This document shows positions 27,706 through 36,291 of a stretch of 58,260 nt of DNA, piece by piece. The position numbers were made by a program, and so were the translations under genes. The stretch comes from Planctomycetota bacterium. GTDB lineage: Bacteria; Planctomycetota; Phycisphaerae; WQYP01. The notes under the pieces were generated by a model. The model saw only the letters and a program-made list of their open reading frames with translations. It was not told the DNA's origin and did no database searches. Each line of letters begins with the position of its first letter. The stretch's first letter is position 1. The DNA lies in contig JAKBAC010000004.1 in assembly GCA_021809365.1 (NCBI GenBank), positions 1-58,260 of the forward strand, read 5' to 3'.

Positions 27706-28824
27706 TTACCGCTCGTGGATGGCACTGACCTGCTCCAGAACGTTTTGATAAGCCGCGACCATTTGCATCGCACTGTAGCTCGTTCGCACGAGCGATTGGG
27801 CTTGATCGCTGATTTTCTTCGCCAGCGGTTTGTTCCTCAGAAGTGTCGCTATGGCGTCGGCCAGGCTACCCTGGAGCGACTGAGTTGCCAGAAAGCCCGT
27901 CTCCAGGTGCGTAATAATCTCCTCTGTTGCGGGGCTGCGGCAGGCCGCAACCGGGGTGCCGCAGGCCATGGATTCAATGATGTTCATGCCATAACCTTCC
28001 ACGACTGAAGGCATGCACATGACTTCAATCGCTTTATACCAGCGCGCCGGCTCCGCAGTGGCCCCGGGAAACACAAGGTGCGACGCAATACCCAGCTTCG
28101 CGGCCAAAGCTCGCAAGCGTTTCTCTTCCGGCCCATATCCGATCAACGCCAGATACAGCTTGCTCCATTGGTGATAATCTTTTAACAGCAACTGCGCAAA
28201 TTCTGTGATCAGAAAGTCCAGTCGCTTGACCTTATCAAAGCGGCCAATATAGCCGATGGCTCTGGCATCCGTCGGCCAGGGGCGCTGATCCGAAGGAATA
28301 GGTTCAGCGCCGGCGAATGTTTCATAGTCAATTCCGCACGGAATAACATAAGCATGGTTAACGCGACCGAATTGACTGACACGCTCCAGCACCGCGCGCG
28401 ACGGCGTGATGATTCCCGCACATTGACCCGACAGGATTCCCTGTACGCGCCAATGCCAGCGCGGTTCGGGCTGCAGAGTTTGAATCGACTGAACATACGT
28501 GGTGGGGGGGCTGAAAGCAGCCGCCGCGGTGGCCAAGATATTGGCATGTACCAGCATGCTCACAACCACCGTCGGTTTGAGTTGATTCAAGGTTTTAATC
28601 CAGCGTCGCAGAGCGGCGATATCGTGGCCACTCCTGGCGTTAAGCCCGATGACTTCAACTCCCTCATGGCGAATCCAGTGGCCAACAATGCCGGCGGGTT
28701 TGATGCTGACTACTGTCGGTTCCCATCGGCCCAGATCCTTTAGTCCGCGAACAATACGTCGCAGCAGCAGAGGGGTTCCACCGAGTTCCAGGTCTGTAAT
28801 CAGAAACACCACACGCTGTGACAT
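27706..28824 (-). CDS. GT4-family glycosyltransferase
   Basis: GT-B fold, group 1 (GT4-like) glycosyltransferase of 372 residues. The N-terminal domain begins VVFLITDLELGGTPLLLRRI, typical for acceptor-side GT4 proteins; the C-terminal half has YIGRFDKVKRLDFLI and the donor-binding E-x7-E region in PSVVEGYGMNIIESMACGTP (Glu pair). No membrane segment, so it likely acts at the cytoplasmic face on a lipid-linked or polysaccharide acceptor; sugar specificity cannot be read. GGAG lies 4 nt before the ATG. It is on the same strand as ispD, 93 nt downstream of it, and could share its transcript. Confidence 0.9.
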   Translation of the reverse strand: MSQRVVFLITDLELGGTPLLLRRIVRGLKDLGRWEPTVVSIKPAGIVGHWIRHEGVEVIGLNARSGHDIAALRRWIKTLNQLKPTVVVSMLVHANILATAAAAFSPPTTYVQSIQTLQPEPRWHWRVQGILSGQCAGIITPSRAVLERVSQFGRVNHAYVIPCGIDYETFAGAEPIPSDQRPWPTDARAIGYIGRFDKVKRLDFLITEFAQLLLKDYHQWSKLYLALIGYGPEEKRLRALAAKLGIASHLVFPGATAEPARWYKAIEVMCMPSVVEGYGMNIIESMACGTPVAACRSPATEEIITHLETGFLATQSLQGSLADAIATLLRNKPLAKKISDQAQSLVRTSYSAMQMVAAYQNVLEQVSAIHER

Positions 28825-28917
28825 ACATCTCCGCTGCCTTGAAGTGGCTCTTCGCTCCCGCGTAGAACGCTCAATGTGCGTTGCGAACTTAAAATCACCG
28901 GTCGTAAAGAAAGACGT

Positions 28918-29655
28918 TTACCACTGGGCTTCGTCAAACGGACTGACCGGCGCATTGCTTCTGGCACGCGGCAAATGTTTGATTGCATCAGATCCCAGTT
29001 TAATCAATTCCTCGTGATCGATCCGGATATTCAGCCGCCAGCCTGGCACGGTTGTTACCTCGGTACCGGCCCGTTTGACCAATGCGGCATCGTCGGCCAA
29101 TGCTCCCGTTCCCGTCAGTGTTGCTCGTTGACTATATGCGTTTTGCAGCACGGAGCGACTGAAAATTTGCGGTGATTGTACAAGCTGCAACTGGCTGTCG
29201 GATGTCCATTGACCAATCGTGCCGTTTTTTAGTCGCACGGTTGCGCCGCCGACCGGTACCACCGGCGCAGCTGCGCCGGTTTTCTCGACAGCTTCTTCCA
29301 AGGCGTCCAGCACGATATAAGGAACGGCCGGGCAACACGCATCATGGATGATCACGGTATCGACTTCCGGCTTGAGTTTCTCAAGGCCGCGACCGGCGGC
29401 ACCAAACCAGTCCGGTCCGCCCGCGGCCGCACCTACGCCTTGAAATGCCAGGTGCGCGCCATATTTTTCCTGCACGCGCGATAAATCATCGGGTAAAACG
29501 CACAGAATGCGTTGCTGCACGCGCTCGCGGTTGGCATAAAGCTCAATGGCTCTCATGAATATCTCACGATTGTCAATTTTGGAAAAGGGCTTTCCGGATC
29601 CCTTTTCGGCCCATGTCGGGGCGGCCATTACAAATAAAACGCCAATATGCATCAT
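28918..29655 (-). CDS. Divergent IspD-like cytidylyltransferase
   Basis: Resembles 2-C-methyl-D-erythritol 4-phosphate cytidylyltransferase (non-mevalonate isoprenoid pathway) in overall length (245), in VDTVIIHDACCP (family VHDAARP), APVVPVGGATV, the PQIFSR strand (family TPQxF) and DDAALVKRAG (family DEASALE). Yet key positions differ: the N-terminal AAGxGxR nucleotide loop is replaced by MAAPTWAEKGSGKPF, the conserved AARP by ACCP, and NIKVT by NIRID. So either a planctomycete-type variant or a related nucleotidyltransferase with a changed substrate. AAGGAG lies 5 nt before ATG 29655. ispF is not adjacent; ispA is at 48-49 kb. Confidence 0.7.
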   Translation of the reverse strand: MMHIGVLFVMAAPTWAEKGSGKPFSKIDNREIFMRAIELYANRERVQQRILCVLPDDLSRVQEKYGAHLAFQGVGAAAGGPDWFGAAGRGLEKLKPEVDTVIIHDACCPAVPYIVLDALEEAVEKTGAAAPVVPVGGATVRLKNGTIGQWTSDSQLQLVQSPQIFSRSVLQNAYSQRATLTGTGALADDAALVKRAGTEVTTVPGWRLNIRIDHEELIKLGSDAIKHLPRARSNAPVSPFDEAQW

Positions 29656-29707
29656 TCAAACTCCTTTGTCCGAAACACTATATCATGCCAGTAAACTATC
29701 GGCTGGC

Positions 29708-30358
29708 TCACTTCTTCCAGTGTATCCAAACCCAGCGGCCCTTGGCGCTATCATATTGCTGAACCCAGGCACCATTGGGGACAAATTTCAGGCGGATTTT
29801 AAAGTAGATCATTCCAATGGTTGCCGTCGGTTGTCCGGTCTGGGCCGCCCTTAATTCATACAGTCGCTTTCGCCAGCGGTTGTCATGTGCCACAAACGCC
29901 TGCTGCGCGTTGGTCAAGGCCGCGCGTGCTTCCATATACCCGGTATGAGCCTCTCCGACCAGGTGGGCCAGCAATAACTTATGATTCATGGCGAAATCCG
30001 CCCGCAAATGCTGGAGGATATCCGCTTTGGATATGGTCGTGTCCGCGAAAATCACGCGAGCTTGCGTACCGGTGGAATCCAAATATGAACTCGGTGGTTC
30101 GGTCCGGGCCGGCGAGGGTTTGACAGGTGCGGTTGCCGGCGATGTTCCAGTTGTATCGCGATCCTGGCCGCCGGCGATAAAATCCATATCGTTGCGGGCA
30201 TCTTGAATAACAAGTGTCAATTTGCCATTCAAGTTAACGTTCACTTCAAGCGGCTTGGGCTGACTGATAACAACATCATTGTGCGTTTGCAGACAGCCGC
30301 CCAGGCTTAGGGCGCACATCGCCGCGATACCGTAGATAAAACATTGCAAGACCTTCAT
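29708..30358 (-). CDS. YnbE-YdbL fusion lipoprotein (DUF1318)
   Basis: A 216-residue lipoprotein: signal peptide with lipobox LGGC (Cys22). After it comes a YnbE-like stretch (ISQPKPLEVNVNLNGKLTLVI), then a linker rich in Pro/Thr/Ser (about 65-95), then a DUF1318/YdbL-like domain (LLLAHLVGEAHTGYMEAR, DNRWRKRLYELRA, and a terminal GAWVQQYD..GRWVWIHWKK). In E. coli YnbE is an outer-membrane lipoprotein and YdbL a separate periplasmic protein; both work with YdbH in moving phospholipid to the outer membrane. Here they appear fused. The gene follows a YdbH-like gene by 58 nt, same order as in E. coli. AAAGGA precedes ATG 30358. Family match is by eye. Confidence 0.75.
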   Translation of the reverse strand: MKVLQCFIYGIAAMCALSLGGCLQTHNDVVISQPKPLEVNVNLNGKLTLVIQDARNDMDFIAGGQDRDTTGTSPATAPVKPSPARTEPPSSYLDSTGTQARVIFADTTISKADILQHLRADFAMNHKLLLAHLVGEAHTGYMEARAALTNAQQAFVAHDNRWRKRLYELRAAQTGQPTATIGMIYFKIRLKFVPNGAWVQQYDSAKGRWVWIHWKK

Positions 30359-30416
30359 GATGGTTTCCTTTGTGTTGTCCTTGTTTCTGATTTTAGCAGA
30401 ATTTTCCTCCGGGACA

Positions 30417-31484
30417 TCATCGTGCCGGCGATATGTTGGAATACCGCTGCGCCATGGCCAGAAGTTTGAGGATGGTCAGGTTGCGAACCGGAATGAGCAG
30501 ATGTACGCTTTTGAGATCGCGTGCCCGAAATATCACTTTTTTCCCGCCGATGACAAGTTCCCGCGGTTTGAGATGCATCGGGTTGCCGGGGCCCCGAATA
30601 AAGTTCAATTTGAAAGTCATTCCATTTGTGGTCATCGTCACATGCACCTGCTCGGTGGTAAATGGATAATCGTGAAGATCATCAGCCATGGCCGCCGCCA
30701 TGGCCTGTCCGTAGGTACCAGCGAGAACAGTTCGCAACAGTGGTATCTGATGGAGTTGTAGAACTCCGCTGCCGACACCCACCAAGTCAATACCACCGGT
30801 AATATGACCTGCCGCATCAAAGGCCAGTTTGACCGCAAGAGCTCCGTTGCCTTGGACATTCACCCGCTGCGGGACCAATAAAGCGAATAATCGCTGCTGT
30901 TGAAAATTGGGTATGGAAATAATCGCCGTTCCATGTTCCGTGGACAGGTCATAATTTCCGGAGGTCGTCAGCGCGACACGTTTCCAGAATATGCTGCCAG
31001 ATGAGATGGTCAGCGTGTGATGGAGCATCGACCAGATTATCTTGCCGCCGGTCAGGTTGCATGTTTTGATCCGCAGTTTATCAAACGTCGCCATCCCGTC
31101 GCGAATATGGACATGGGCGATGCGCTTTCCGTCATGCCATAAATGAAGGTGTCCTTGTGCACAGAAGCCTGTGACTGAGATTGTCCGCGGCTTTGCCGCC
31201 GGCCAATCCAAGGCGGCGGCTTTAACCTGAAAGTCACCGAGTGCGGCAACAATAAAGTTTTTTCCCAAGGTATGAAGTGTACCGGTGAAGCGGATGGAGC
31301 CGTTGGCAATATGGAGCGGTTTTCCCGCAATCCGCAGAGGAGCCGATATGTGGTGAGCGGTTCCGGAAGTTAAATCAGCGGATTGAACAGGTGGCGTGGT
31401 GGAGAAAATGAGTGCCACAGCCAGGGTTCGGCCGATCCATCGGCCATGCGTTACATACGGGATGCGGAAACATTCACTGAACAT
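30417..31484 (-). CDS. YdbH-like (AsmA-superfamily) envelope protein
   Basis: A 355-residue protein with an N-terminal signal or anchor (RTLAVALIFSTTPP, about 20-33) and beta-rich repeats. The last third (AAAMADDLHDYPFTTEQV, then MTTNGMTFKLNFIRGPGNP) resembles the C-terminus of YdbH, the inner-membrane AsmA-like protein that bridges to YnbE for phospholipid transport. It is much shorter than E. coli YdbH (about 880), so may be only the C-terminal part of the bridge. ATG 31484 is preferred: the frame is open to 31610, but a terminator hairpin lies in that stretch and the signal segment follows 31484. No clear ribosome site. Followed by the YnbE-YdbL gene. Confidence 0.7.
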   Translation of the reverse strand: MFSECFRIPYVTHGRWIGRTLAVALIFSTTPPVQSADLTSGTAHHISAPLRIAGKPLHIANGSIRFTGTLHTLGKNFIVAALGDFQVKAAALDWPAAKPRTISVTGFCAQGHLHLWHDGKRIAHVHIRDGMATFDKLRIKTCNLTGGKIIWSMLHHTLTISSGSIFWKRVALTTSGNYDLSTEHGTAIISIPNFQQQRLFALLVPQRVNVQGNGALAVKLAFDAAGHITGGIDLVGVGSGVLQLHQIPLLRTVLAGTYGQAMAAAMADDLHDYPFTTEQVHVTMTTNGMTFKLNFIRGPGNPMHLKPRELVIGGKKVIFRARDLKSVHLLIPVRNLTILKLLAMAQRYSNISPAR

Positions 31485-31536
31485 GATGCGGATGATACCA
31501 TGAGTGGTGGCGCAACAGGGCACTGGCAAAAGAACA

Positions 31537-31560
31537 CGGGCCGGTTTTTCAACCGGCCCG
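31537..31560 (-). terminator. Terminator of the zinc-ribbon gene
   Basis: CGGGCCGGTT (31537-31546) and AACCGGCCCG (31551-31560) form a perfect 10-bp stem with a 4-nt loop. On the minus strand it is followed by TGTTCTTTT, so it would end the zinc-ribbon transcript before the YdbH-like gene. Confidence 0.7.
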
Positions 31561-31719
31561 TTTGCCTGTGGTTCTTTAGCGTAATCCGCCACATTATATG
31601 GCAGGATCATGCGCTCATCGTTGGCGAATACACTTCGCCGTTAAATAGAGGCCATACAACCGTAAGGTCATACGGCAGCCAAGCGCCCAAATAAAGCGCG
31701 CTCGGAAAAAGCGGTCAAA

Positions 31720-32085
31720 TTAATGGCCGCTCTTCTGCGCTTGGAAACAATCGCGGCAATAAACCGGACGATTTCCTGATGGTTTGAAAGGGACTTCCGT
31801 CGGCTGTCCACAGGACGCGCAGGTCGCTGGGAACATCTGACGGGGACCGGCCGCAAAGCCGCCGCGACCACCGCCGCCGCCGCCACCGGAACGAGAAGAG
31901 AAACTACGACTTCCGCCACGACCGCCCGAATCGCCTTGTTGGGCTTTCCGCGCATCGCGACAGGTCTTGCAGCGTTTGGGTTCATTTGTAAATCCACGTT
32001 CGGCGAATCGCTGCTGTTCATCCGCAGTGAACGTGAATTCCGCGCCACAATCGACGCATGCGATAACTTTGTCTTCATAGGACAT
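31720..32085 (-). CDS. Double zinc-ribbon protein with Gly/Ser-rich linker
   Basis: A 121-residue cytoplasmic protein. First ribbon: CVDCG (Cys10, Cys13 region) paired with CKTCR about 24 residues on; second: CASCG paired with YCRDCF. Between them is a Gly/Ser/Arg-rich linker (about 50-75). Zinc-ribbon proteins of this CxxC-x(n)-CxxC kind are common in Planctomycetota and Chloroflexi and their function is undefined; the RGG-like linker suggests nucleic-acid contact (inference). ATG 32085 is chosen because GGGAG lies about 8 nt upstream and the first ribbon starts directly; 42 upstream codons look non-coding. A/T-rich spacer 32200-32300 upstream could hold its promoter. Confidence 0.85.
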   Translation of the reverse strand: MSYEDKVIACVDCGAEFTFTADEQQRFAERGFTNEPKRCKTCRDARKAQQGDSGGRGGSRSFSSRSGGGGGGGRGGFAAGPRQMFPATCASCGQPTEVPFKPSGNRPVYCRDCFQAQKSGH

Positions 32086-32427
32086 ACGAGTGCTCCCTGG
32101 ATAAACCAGAAATGAGGAAATTGAGGAACCTATCGATGGGCGGTGCGGGAATGGCTTCAGCCAACCTCGAACTCGGGCGCTACTGCCCACAGGCGTATTA
32201 AATAATAGCATGTCAATTCAGGATTGCAAGTCAATTTTTTTATTTTTACAATTATTCCATATTTCGCTTTTGTAAATTATTTTGCTGTTCCCTTTCATTA
32301 AGGTTGGCGGGAACACAGAACGAACCTGCGCGAGTCTTGAACTGCACCCACAATGGGCGTACAGTAGCATTTCTTGGACTTGGATCGGGACTTGATCCGA
32401 AACCCTGAATTGGAGATCGATTGCTTC

Positions 32428-32901
32428 ATGCGTTTAACTGATTCACTCAAGCGCGAAAACATCAAGGCTCCGATGGCATCTAAAAACAAGAAAGATGCCA
32501 TCCATGAACTCGTGGAACTGCTGGCCCGAAATAAAGAGGTTAAAAATGCCGACCTCGTACTCGCCAGTGTGTTGGAACGGGAATCCATTCGCACCACCGG
32601 CGTCGGCCACGGACTGGCAATTCCCCACAGCAAATGCGGCGGTGTCAAGGAACTGACCGTCGCCATCGGAAAGCCTGAACAGCCCATGGATTTTCAATCG
32701 CTCGACGGCCAGCCTGTATATCTGATTGTTCTGCTGGTCAGCCCGCCGGAAAAGACCGGCGATCATATTCAATGCCTGGCCCGCATCAGTCGCCTCATGA
32801 CCATCGACAGCTTTCGCGCCAAACTCAAGGCGGCTAAAACGCCGGATGAAATATTCGACGCCATCGTCGCGCAGGAAAAAACAATGGTTCCGGAAGCATA
32901 A
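32428..32901 (+). CDS. PTS EIIA type-2 (fructose/nitrogen) domain protein
   Basis: Single-domain EIIA of the fructose/mannitol/PtsN class, 157 residues. The phospho-accepting His67 sits in GVGHGLAIPHSKCGG; LDGQPVYLIVLLVSPP and HIQCLARISRL are conserved strands/helices of the domain. No EIIB, EIIC, HPr or enzyme I gene is nearby, so a regulatory PtsN-like role is more likely than sugar uptake (inference). ATG 32428 is chosen for homology; TGGAG lies 12 nt upstream, and the frame is open from 32374. It stands alone between the divergent zinc-ribbon gene and a convergent gene. Confidence 0.9.
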   Translation: MRLTDSLKRENIKAPMASKNKKDAIHELVELLARNKEVKNADLVLASVLERESIRTTGVGHGLAIPHSKCGGVKELTVAIGKPEQPMDFQSLDGQPVYLIVLLVSPPEKTGDHIQCLARISRLMTIDSFRAKLKAAKTPDEIFDAIVAQEKTMVPEA

Positions 32902-32993
32902 CGCTCCGCTGGGCATCCCTCACACCCAATGGCCTATCGTCTCGTCGGCAGGGTGTGGCAATACATCCGAACCAGTGTACCGGGGCACCCCAT

Positions 32994-33019
32994 CCCCTTT
33001 TAGCCGCGTGTGCTTGCAC
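32994..33019. repeat. Dispersed 26-mer, copy A
   Basis: CCCCTTTTAGCCGCGTGTGC plus six more bases is identical to 41428-41453. Similarity continues downstream at reduced identity to a GCGCGG. The unit contains the small hairpin GTGC-TT-GCAC. It lies in the 158-nt convergent spacer between the PTS gene and the next minus-strand gene, where no other feature is seen. Confidence 0.8.
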
Positions 33020-33059
33020 TGCGTGTTTTGCGCGGAAAATCCACGGGTGTCCGGAAATA

Positions 33060-33884
33060 TTACCAAGCCCTCGTCGGCACGCCGGCTTTGGAGTGGCTTC
33101 CTTCAGCCAGTAATTTACGCCAGTGAATCAGCGGCAAGTTTCGAGTCAGGCTTGCGGCAAAATGCAAAATGGCGGCAGTGGTCTTAAATTTGACCGACTT
33201 CACATATACCACGGCGGAAAGTTTTTCACCCAATTTGCCTTCCACACGCTTGTACATAATCAGGTTGGAAGTGTGCCCGGCGGAGCGGACGTACAGCGGG
33301 GCGTCCAGCGTGCCGGTGATTGCTTTTCCACTCAACAGGGTAAACCGGTACGCAAAGCTGATGCGCGGACGGGTTTTACCGGAATAATTCTTAATGTCGC
33401 TGCCTTCCTGCTGATAACGCCAATCGCGTATTTCCCTGGCGGATAGCACCCGTACCTGAATCTGTTTTATCAAACGCATGTCGATGTCTCGATATTGCTT
33501 AATATCCGCCAGCCACACGCGGAAGGGTGTTTTCAAGGTTGTCCACACCTGTCCGGAAATCACCCGGCCATCACTTAACTTTACCACGCCGGTACGCACC
33601 TCCAGGGATGTATTGCCATTGGTTGCGGCAAATGGATGAACATTGTCATTGGGTTGAAAGTTTCCGCCGGCCGGCGCGGTGGTGACCTGAGCATGGGCAA
33701 GAATACTGTTGAGACTTTGGCCGGAAGTGCTTGCCATTCCCGCCAGCGACAAAGCCAGCGTCAGACCGGTTGCGATTGCATCGCGCAGGATTCTGAACAA
33801 CCATGCCGCGCCGCCACGCTGGCCGGCGGTGTCGGTGGTTGGCCGCATAAGTAAAGTGCCATTAAGATAGAGGTGGTATTTCAT
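33060..33884 (-). CDS. Exported protein of unknown function
   Basis: Unrecognised. The 274-residue reading has a hydrophobic signal-like segment (about 37-55, ATGLTLALSLAGMAST) and a beta-rich body containing GVVKLSDGRVISGQVWT and a related FTLLSGKAITGTLDAPLYV, two copies of a small-barrel-like motif about 85 residues apart. That motif resembles planctomycete secreted proteins of unknown function. The start is uncertain: ATG 33884 or ATG 33848 (beginning MRPTTD); neither has a ribosome site. ATG 33884 is only 11 nt from the divergent tilS start. It converges with the PTS gene. Confidence 0.6.
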   Translation of the reverse strand: MKYHLYLNGTLLMRPTTDTAGQRGGAAWLFRILRDAIATGLTLALSLAGMASTSGQSLNSILAHAQVTTAPAGGNFQPNDNVHPFAATNGNTSLEVRTGVVKLSDGRVISGQVWTTLKTPFRVWLADIKQYRDIDMRLIKQIQVRVLSAREIRDWRYQQEGSDIKNYSGKTRPRISFAYRFTLLSGKAITGTLDAPLYVRSAGHTSNLIMYKRVEGKLGEKLSAVVYVKSVKFKTTAAILHFAASLTRNLPLIHWRKLLAEGSHSKAGVPTRAW

Positions 33885-33895
33885 AGGATGCTATT

Positions 33896-34939
33896 ATGCC
33901 CGCTCCCACCGGCCTTATACAACAGCTTGATCAGCACCTGCATCGCAGGCGGCTTCTCAAGCCGGGAATACGCCTGCTTGTGGCCTGTTCGGGCGGTGCC
34001 GACAGCATCGCATTATTGCGACTGCTGCAAGCGATCAACCAGTCCAGGCATTGGCGATGGAATATCATCGTGGGGCACGTTAATCATCAGTTACGTGGCC
34101 GGGAGTCGCAACGCGATGAAGCCTTTGTACGAAATCTCGCTCGCACGTTGAAGCTGCCGTTCATAAGCGGAAACTTGCGGCTCAAACTTTTGAAATCCTC
34201 ACGCATGGTCAGTGAAGCCACCGCGCGGGAGGGGCGTTATGCGGCTTTATTTTCCATGGCGAGGGCGAATCGTTGCCATGCCATCGTTCTGGCGCATCAT
34301 GCGGATGATCAGGCGGAAACGATTTTGATGCGGTTGCTGCGCGGAGCCGGTGTAACCGGTCTGGCTGGAATAAACGAATGCGAGACCCGCGGCACAATCC
34401 AGCTTGTGCGCCCGCTGTTACCCTGGCCGGGCAGCGTGCTGCGGCAATGGCTTACGGAGATCGGCCAGTCCTGGCGGGAGGATTTGAGCAATCACGATAA
34501 GCACTATCTCCGCAACCGCATTCGCCATGAACTGCTGCCCGCGTTGGAAACATACCAGCCGCGTATCCGTGAACTTCTCTCTCGCAACGCCCGACATGAC
34601 CGGGCCAGCGCGGATTTTCTCCAGGAACATGCCCGTCAGTTATTGCGTTCCGCCCGTTGTCGGAAAGGTAAGAGTGTCGTAAGTGTTGATGCTCACATCA
34701 TCGCGAACGCTCATCGGGCACCGGCGGCACTGGCATTGCGTATCGCTATTATTGCGGGAGGTGGAGATGACGATGCCATGAACACCTCCACATTGCTTGA
34801 TCTTCTGGAGAAAATGCGGGCGCAACGTCTACGGGGGAAGATTCAATTTTCCGGAGATGTCAGTGTGATGATCCGTAAGGGCCGCTTGATGATTCGCCGG
34901 GAACATCCGCGCAGCCGAATCGGACGGGTGAAAAGTTGA
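33896..34939 (+). CDS. tilS: tRNA(Ile)-lysidine synthase
   Basis: Converts cytidine 34 of the CAU-anticodon tRNA(Ile) to lysidine, allowing AUA decoding. The PP-loop SGGADS is at 32-37; downstream are GHVNHQLRG, HHADDQAETILMRLLRG and the RNRIRHELLPAL motif that define TilS. 347 residues is a short-to-normal length; the C-terminal tRNA-binding domain is reduced. ATG 33896 has AGGAT about 7 nt upstream. It overlaps the next gene by one base (TGATG), indicating translational coupling with the GT-C glycosyltransferase. Confidence 0.95.
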   Translation: MPAPTGLIQQLDQHLHRRRLLKPGIRLLVACSGGADSIALLRLLQAINQSRHWRWNIIVGHVNHQLRGRESQRDEAFVRNLARTLKLPFISGNLRLKLLKSSRMVSEATAREGRYAALFSMARANRCHAIVLAHHADDQAETILMRLLRGAGVTGLAGINECETRGTIQLVRPLLPWPGSVLRQWLTEIGQSWREDLSNHDKHYLRNRIRHELLPALETYQPRIRELLSRNARHDRASADFLQEHARQLLRSARCRKGKSVVSVDAHIIANAHRAPAALALRIAIIAGGGDDDAMNTSTLLDLLEKMRAQRLRGKIQFSGDVSVMIRKGRLMIRREHPRSRIGRVKS

Positions 34940-36276
34940 TGCTCTTACGCTACCGCCAAATGTGGAATCGCTTTGAACAATGGGCCGCGGATAAGTCGCA
35001 TTATCGCCGGGCATTGTTGATTATCTTTATGGTCGCGCTGGTATTACGGATGATGGTGGCCGTGATTCATCCATTTTTTCTTCCGGACTCCGCCGATTAT
35101 TCAGCGTTGGGTAAAGCGATTGCCGCCGGTCAAACGTATGAAGTCCATGGCCAATTTGCCAGCCGAATGCCGGGGTATCCCGTATTCATCGCCGGATTTT
35201 ATTATTTCTTTGGCGTTCATCACCTTCCAATATTGCTCGTGCAGGCCGTACTTGGCGCACTAACCGCCATCTTTACCGCAACTCTCGGACGAACTATTTC
35301 ACCAGCGACAGGATTGGTAGCCGGTGCCTTAACCGCCATGGATCCACTTGGAATCGGCTTTGCTGCATCATTATTAAGTGAACCGCTCTTCACAAGTTTG
35401 TTTATCTTGAGCTTGATACTACTCCTGCGGGTGATGCCACCGTTGTCAGCAGGGACGCTAACCCGCTTGGAAAACAAATGGTGGCCTTGGGCATGGGCCC
35501 GGCTTTGGCTCTGGATTGTCTTCGCGGTCGTGTGGGCCATTGCCATTTATGTGCGGGCGGAGGTTTCGTTGTGCCTGTTTCCGCTGCTGGCATGGAGTAT
35601 ATTCGTGGCGAAAAGCGGAACGGCACGGTGGCAGAGCATTCTTGGTGGTGGACTGTCGCTGCTGGTGGTACTGCTTTGTCTCTTGCCATGGTGGGTACGA
35701 AATTATGCGATATTTCATCAGGACTTTTTTCGTTTCTCGACGTTGCAGGGAATAAGTCTTTATGAGTCGGTTTATTCCGGGGCAACCGGGGGGCCGCGTC
35801 AATCCGATTTGGTGATTCCGCCGTCGATCGCGAGGCTCAACGAAAGTCAGCGCGATCTGGCATGGACGCACCGGGCGTTCGCGGATATGGCCCAGCACCC
35901 CATGCGGGTGATCCGGCTGGCTTTTGTGAAGGTGGCCCGCACATGGTCGCCGTGGCTGCATGCCAAAGAATATGCGAATCCATGGGTGAATGCGGTGCTG
36001 ATTCTCTGGTACGGCCCGCTGTTTGTATTGGCGGGCATCGGCCTGTTCCGATATCGCAAAAAGTCGCCGCTGTTTGGAGTCCTGCTCATTCCAATCGTAT
36101 ACTTTACTTGTATGCACGCGGTGTTTCTCGGGTCGGTGCGTTACCGTGTACCGGTCATGCCGCTGGTGATGGTTCTGGCGGCCATCGGCATGAGCCAGTC
36201 AATAATGTCGCATTCTGACGCGATGTCATCGACCGGTCTTGGCCTGGAAGTTAAACCGACGTCCCTGACGAAATGA
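34939..36276 (+). CDS. GT-C (GT39/ArnT-like) membrane glycosyltransferase
   Basis: Polytopic membrane protein of 445 residues with roughly ten hydrophobic segments. The first periplasmic loop carries the acidic pair typical of GT-C enzymes (PDSADY, Asp50 and Asp53), and MPGYPVFIAGFYYFFG follows as in PMT/ArnT-like proteins. Such enzymes move a sugar from a polyprenyl-phosphate donor to lipid or protein on the outer face. Its start overlaps the tilS stop by one base. The next gene, an AsmA-like protein, starts 15 nt after its stop, so the three likely form one transcript. Acceptor unknown. Confidence 0.87.
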   Translation: MLLRYRQMWNRFEQWAADKSHYRRALLIIFMVALVLRMMVAVIHPFFLPDSADYSALGKAIAAGQTYEVHGQFASRMPGYPVFIAGFYYFFGVHHLPILLVQAVLGALTAIFTATLGRTISPATGLVAGALTAMDPLGIGFAASLLSEPLFTSLFILSLILLLRVMPPLSAGTLTRLENKWWPWAWARLWLWIVFAVVWAIAIYVRAEVSLCLFPLLAWSIFVAKSGTARWQSILGGGLSLLVVLLCLLPWWVRNYAIFHQDFFRFSTLQGISLYESVYSGATGGPRQSDLVIPPSIARLNESQRDLAWTHRAFADMAQHPMRVIRLAFVKVARTWSPWLHAKEYANPWVNAVLILWYGPLFVLAGIGLFRYRKKSPLFGVLLIPIVYFTCMHAVFLGSVRYRVPVMPLVMVLAAIGMSQSIMSHSDAMSSTGLGLEVKPTSLTK

Positions 36277-36291
36277 GCATGGTGCTTTTGC

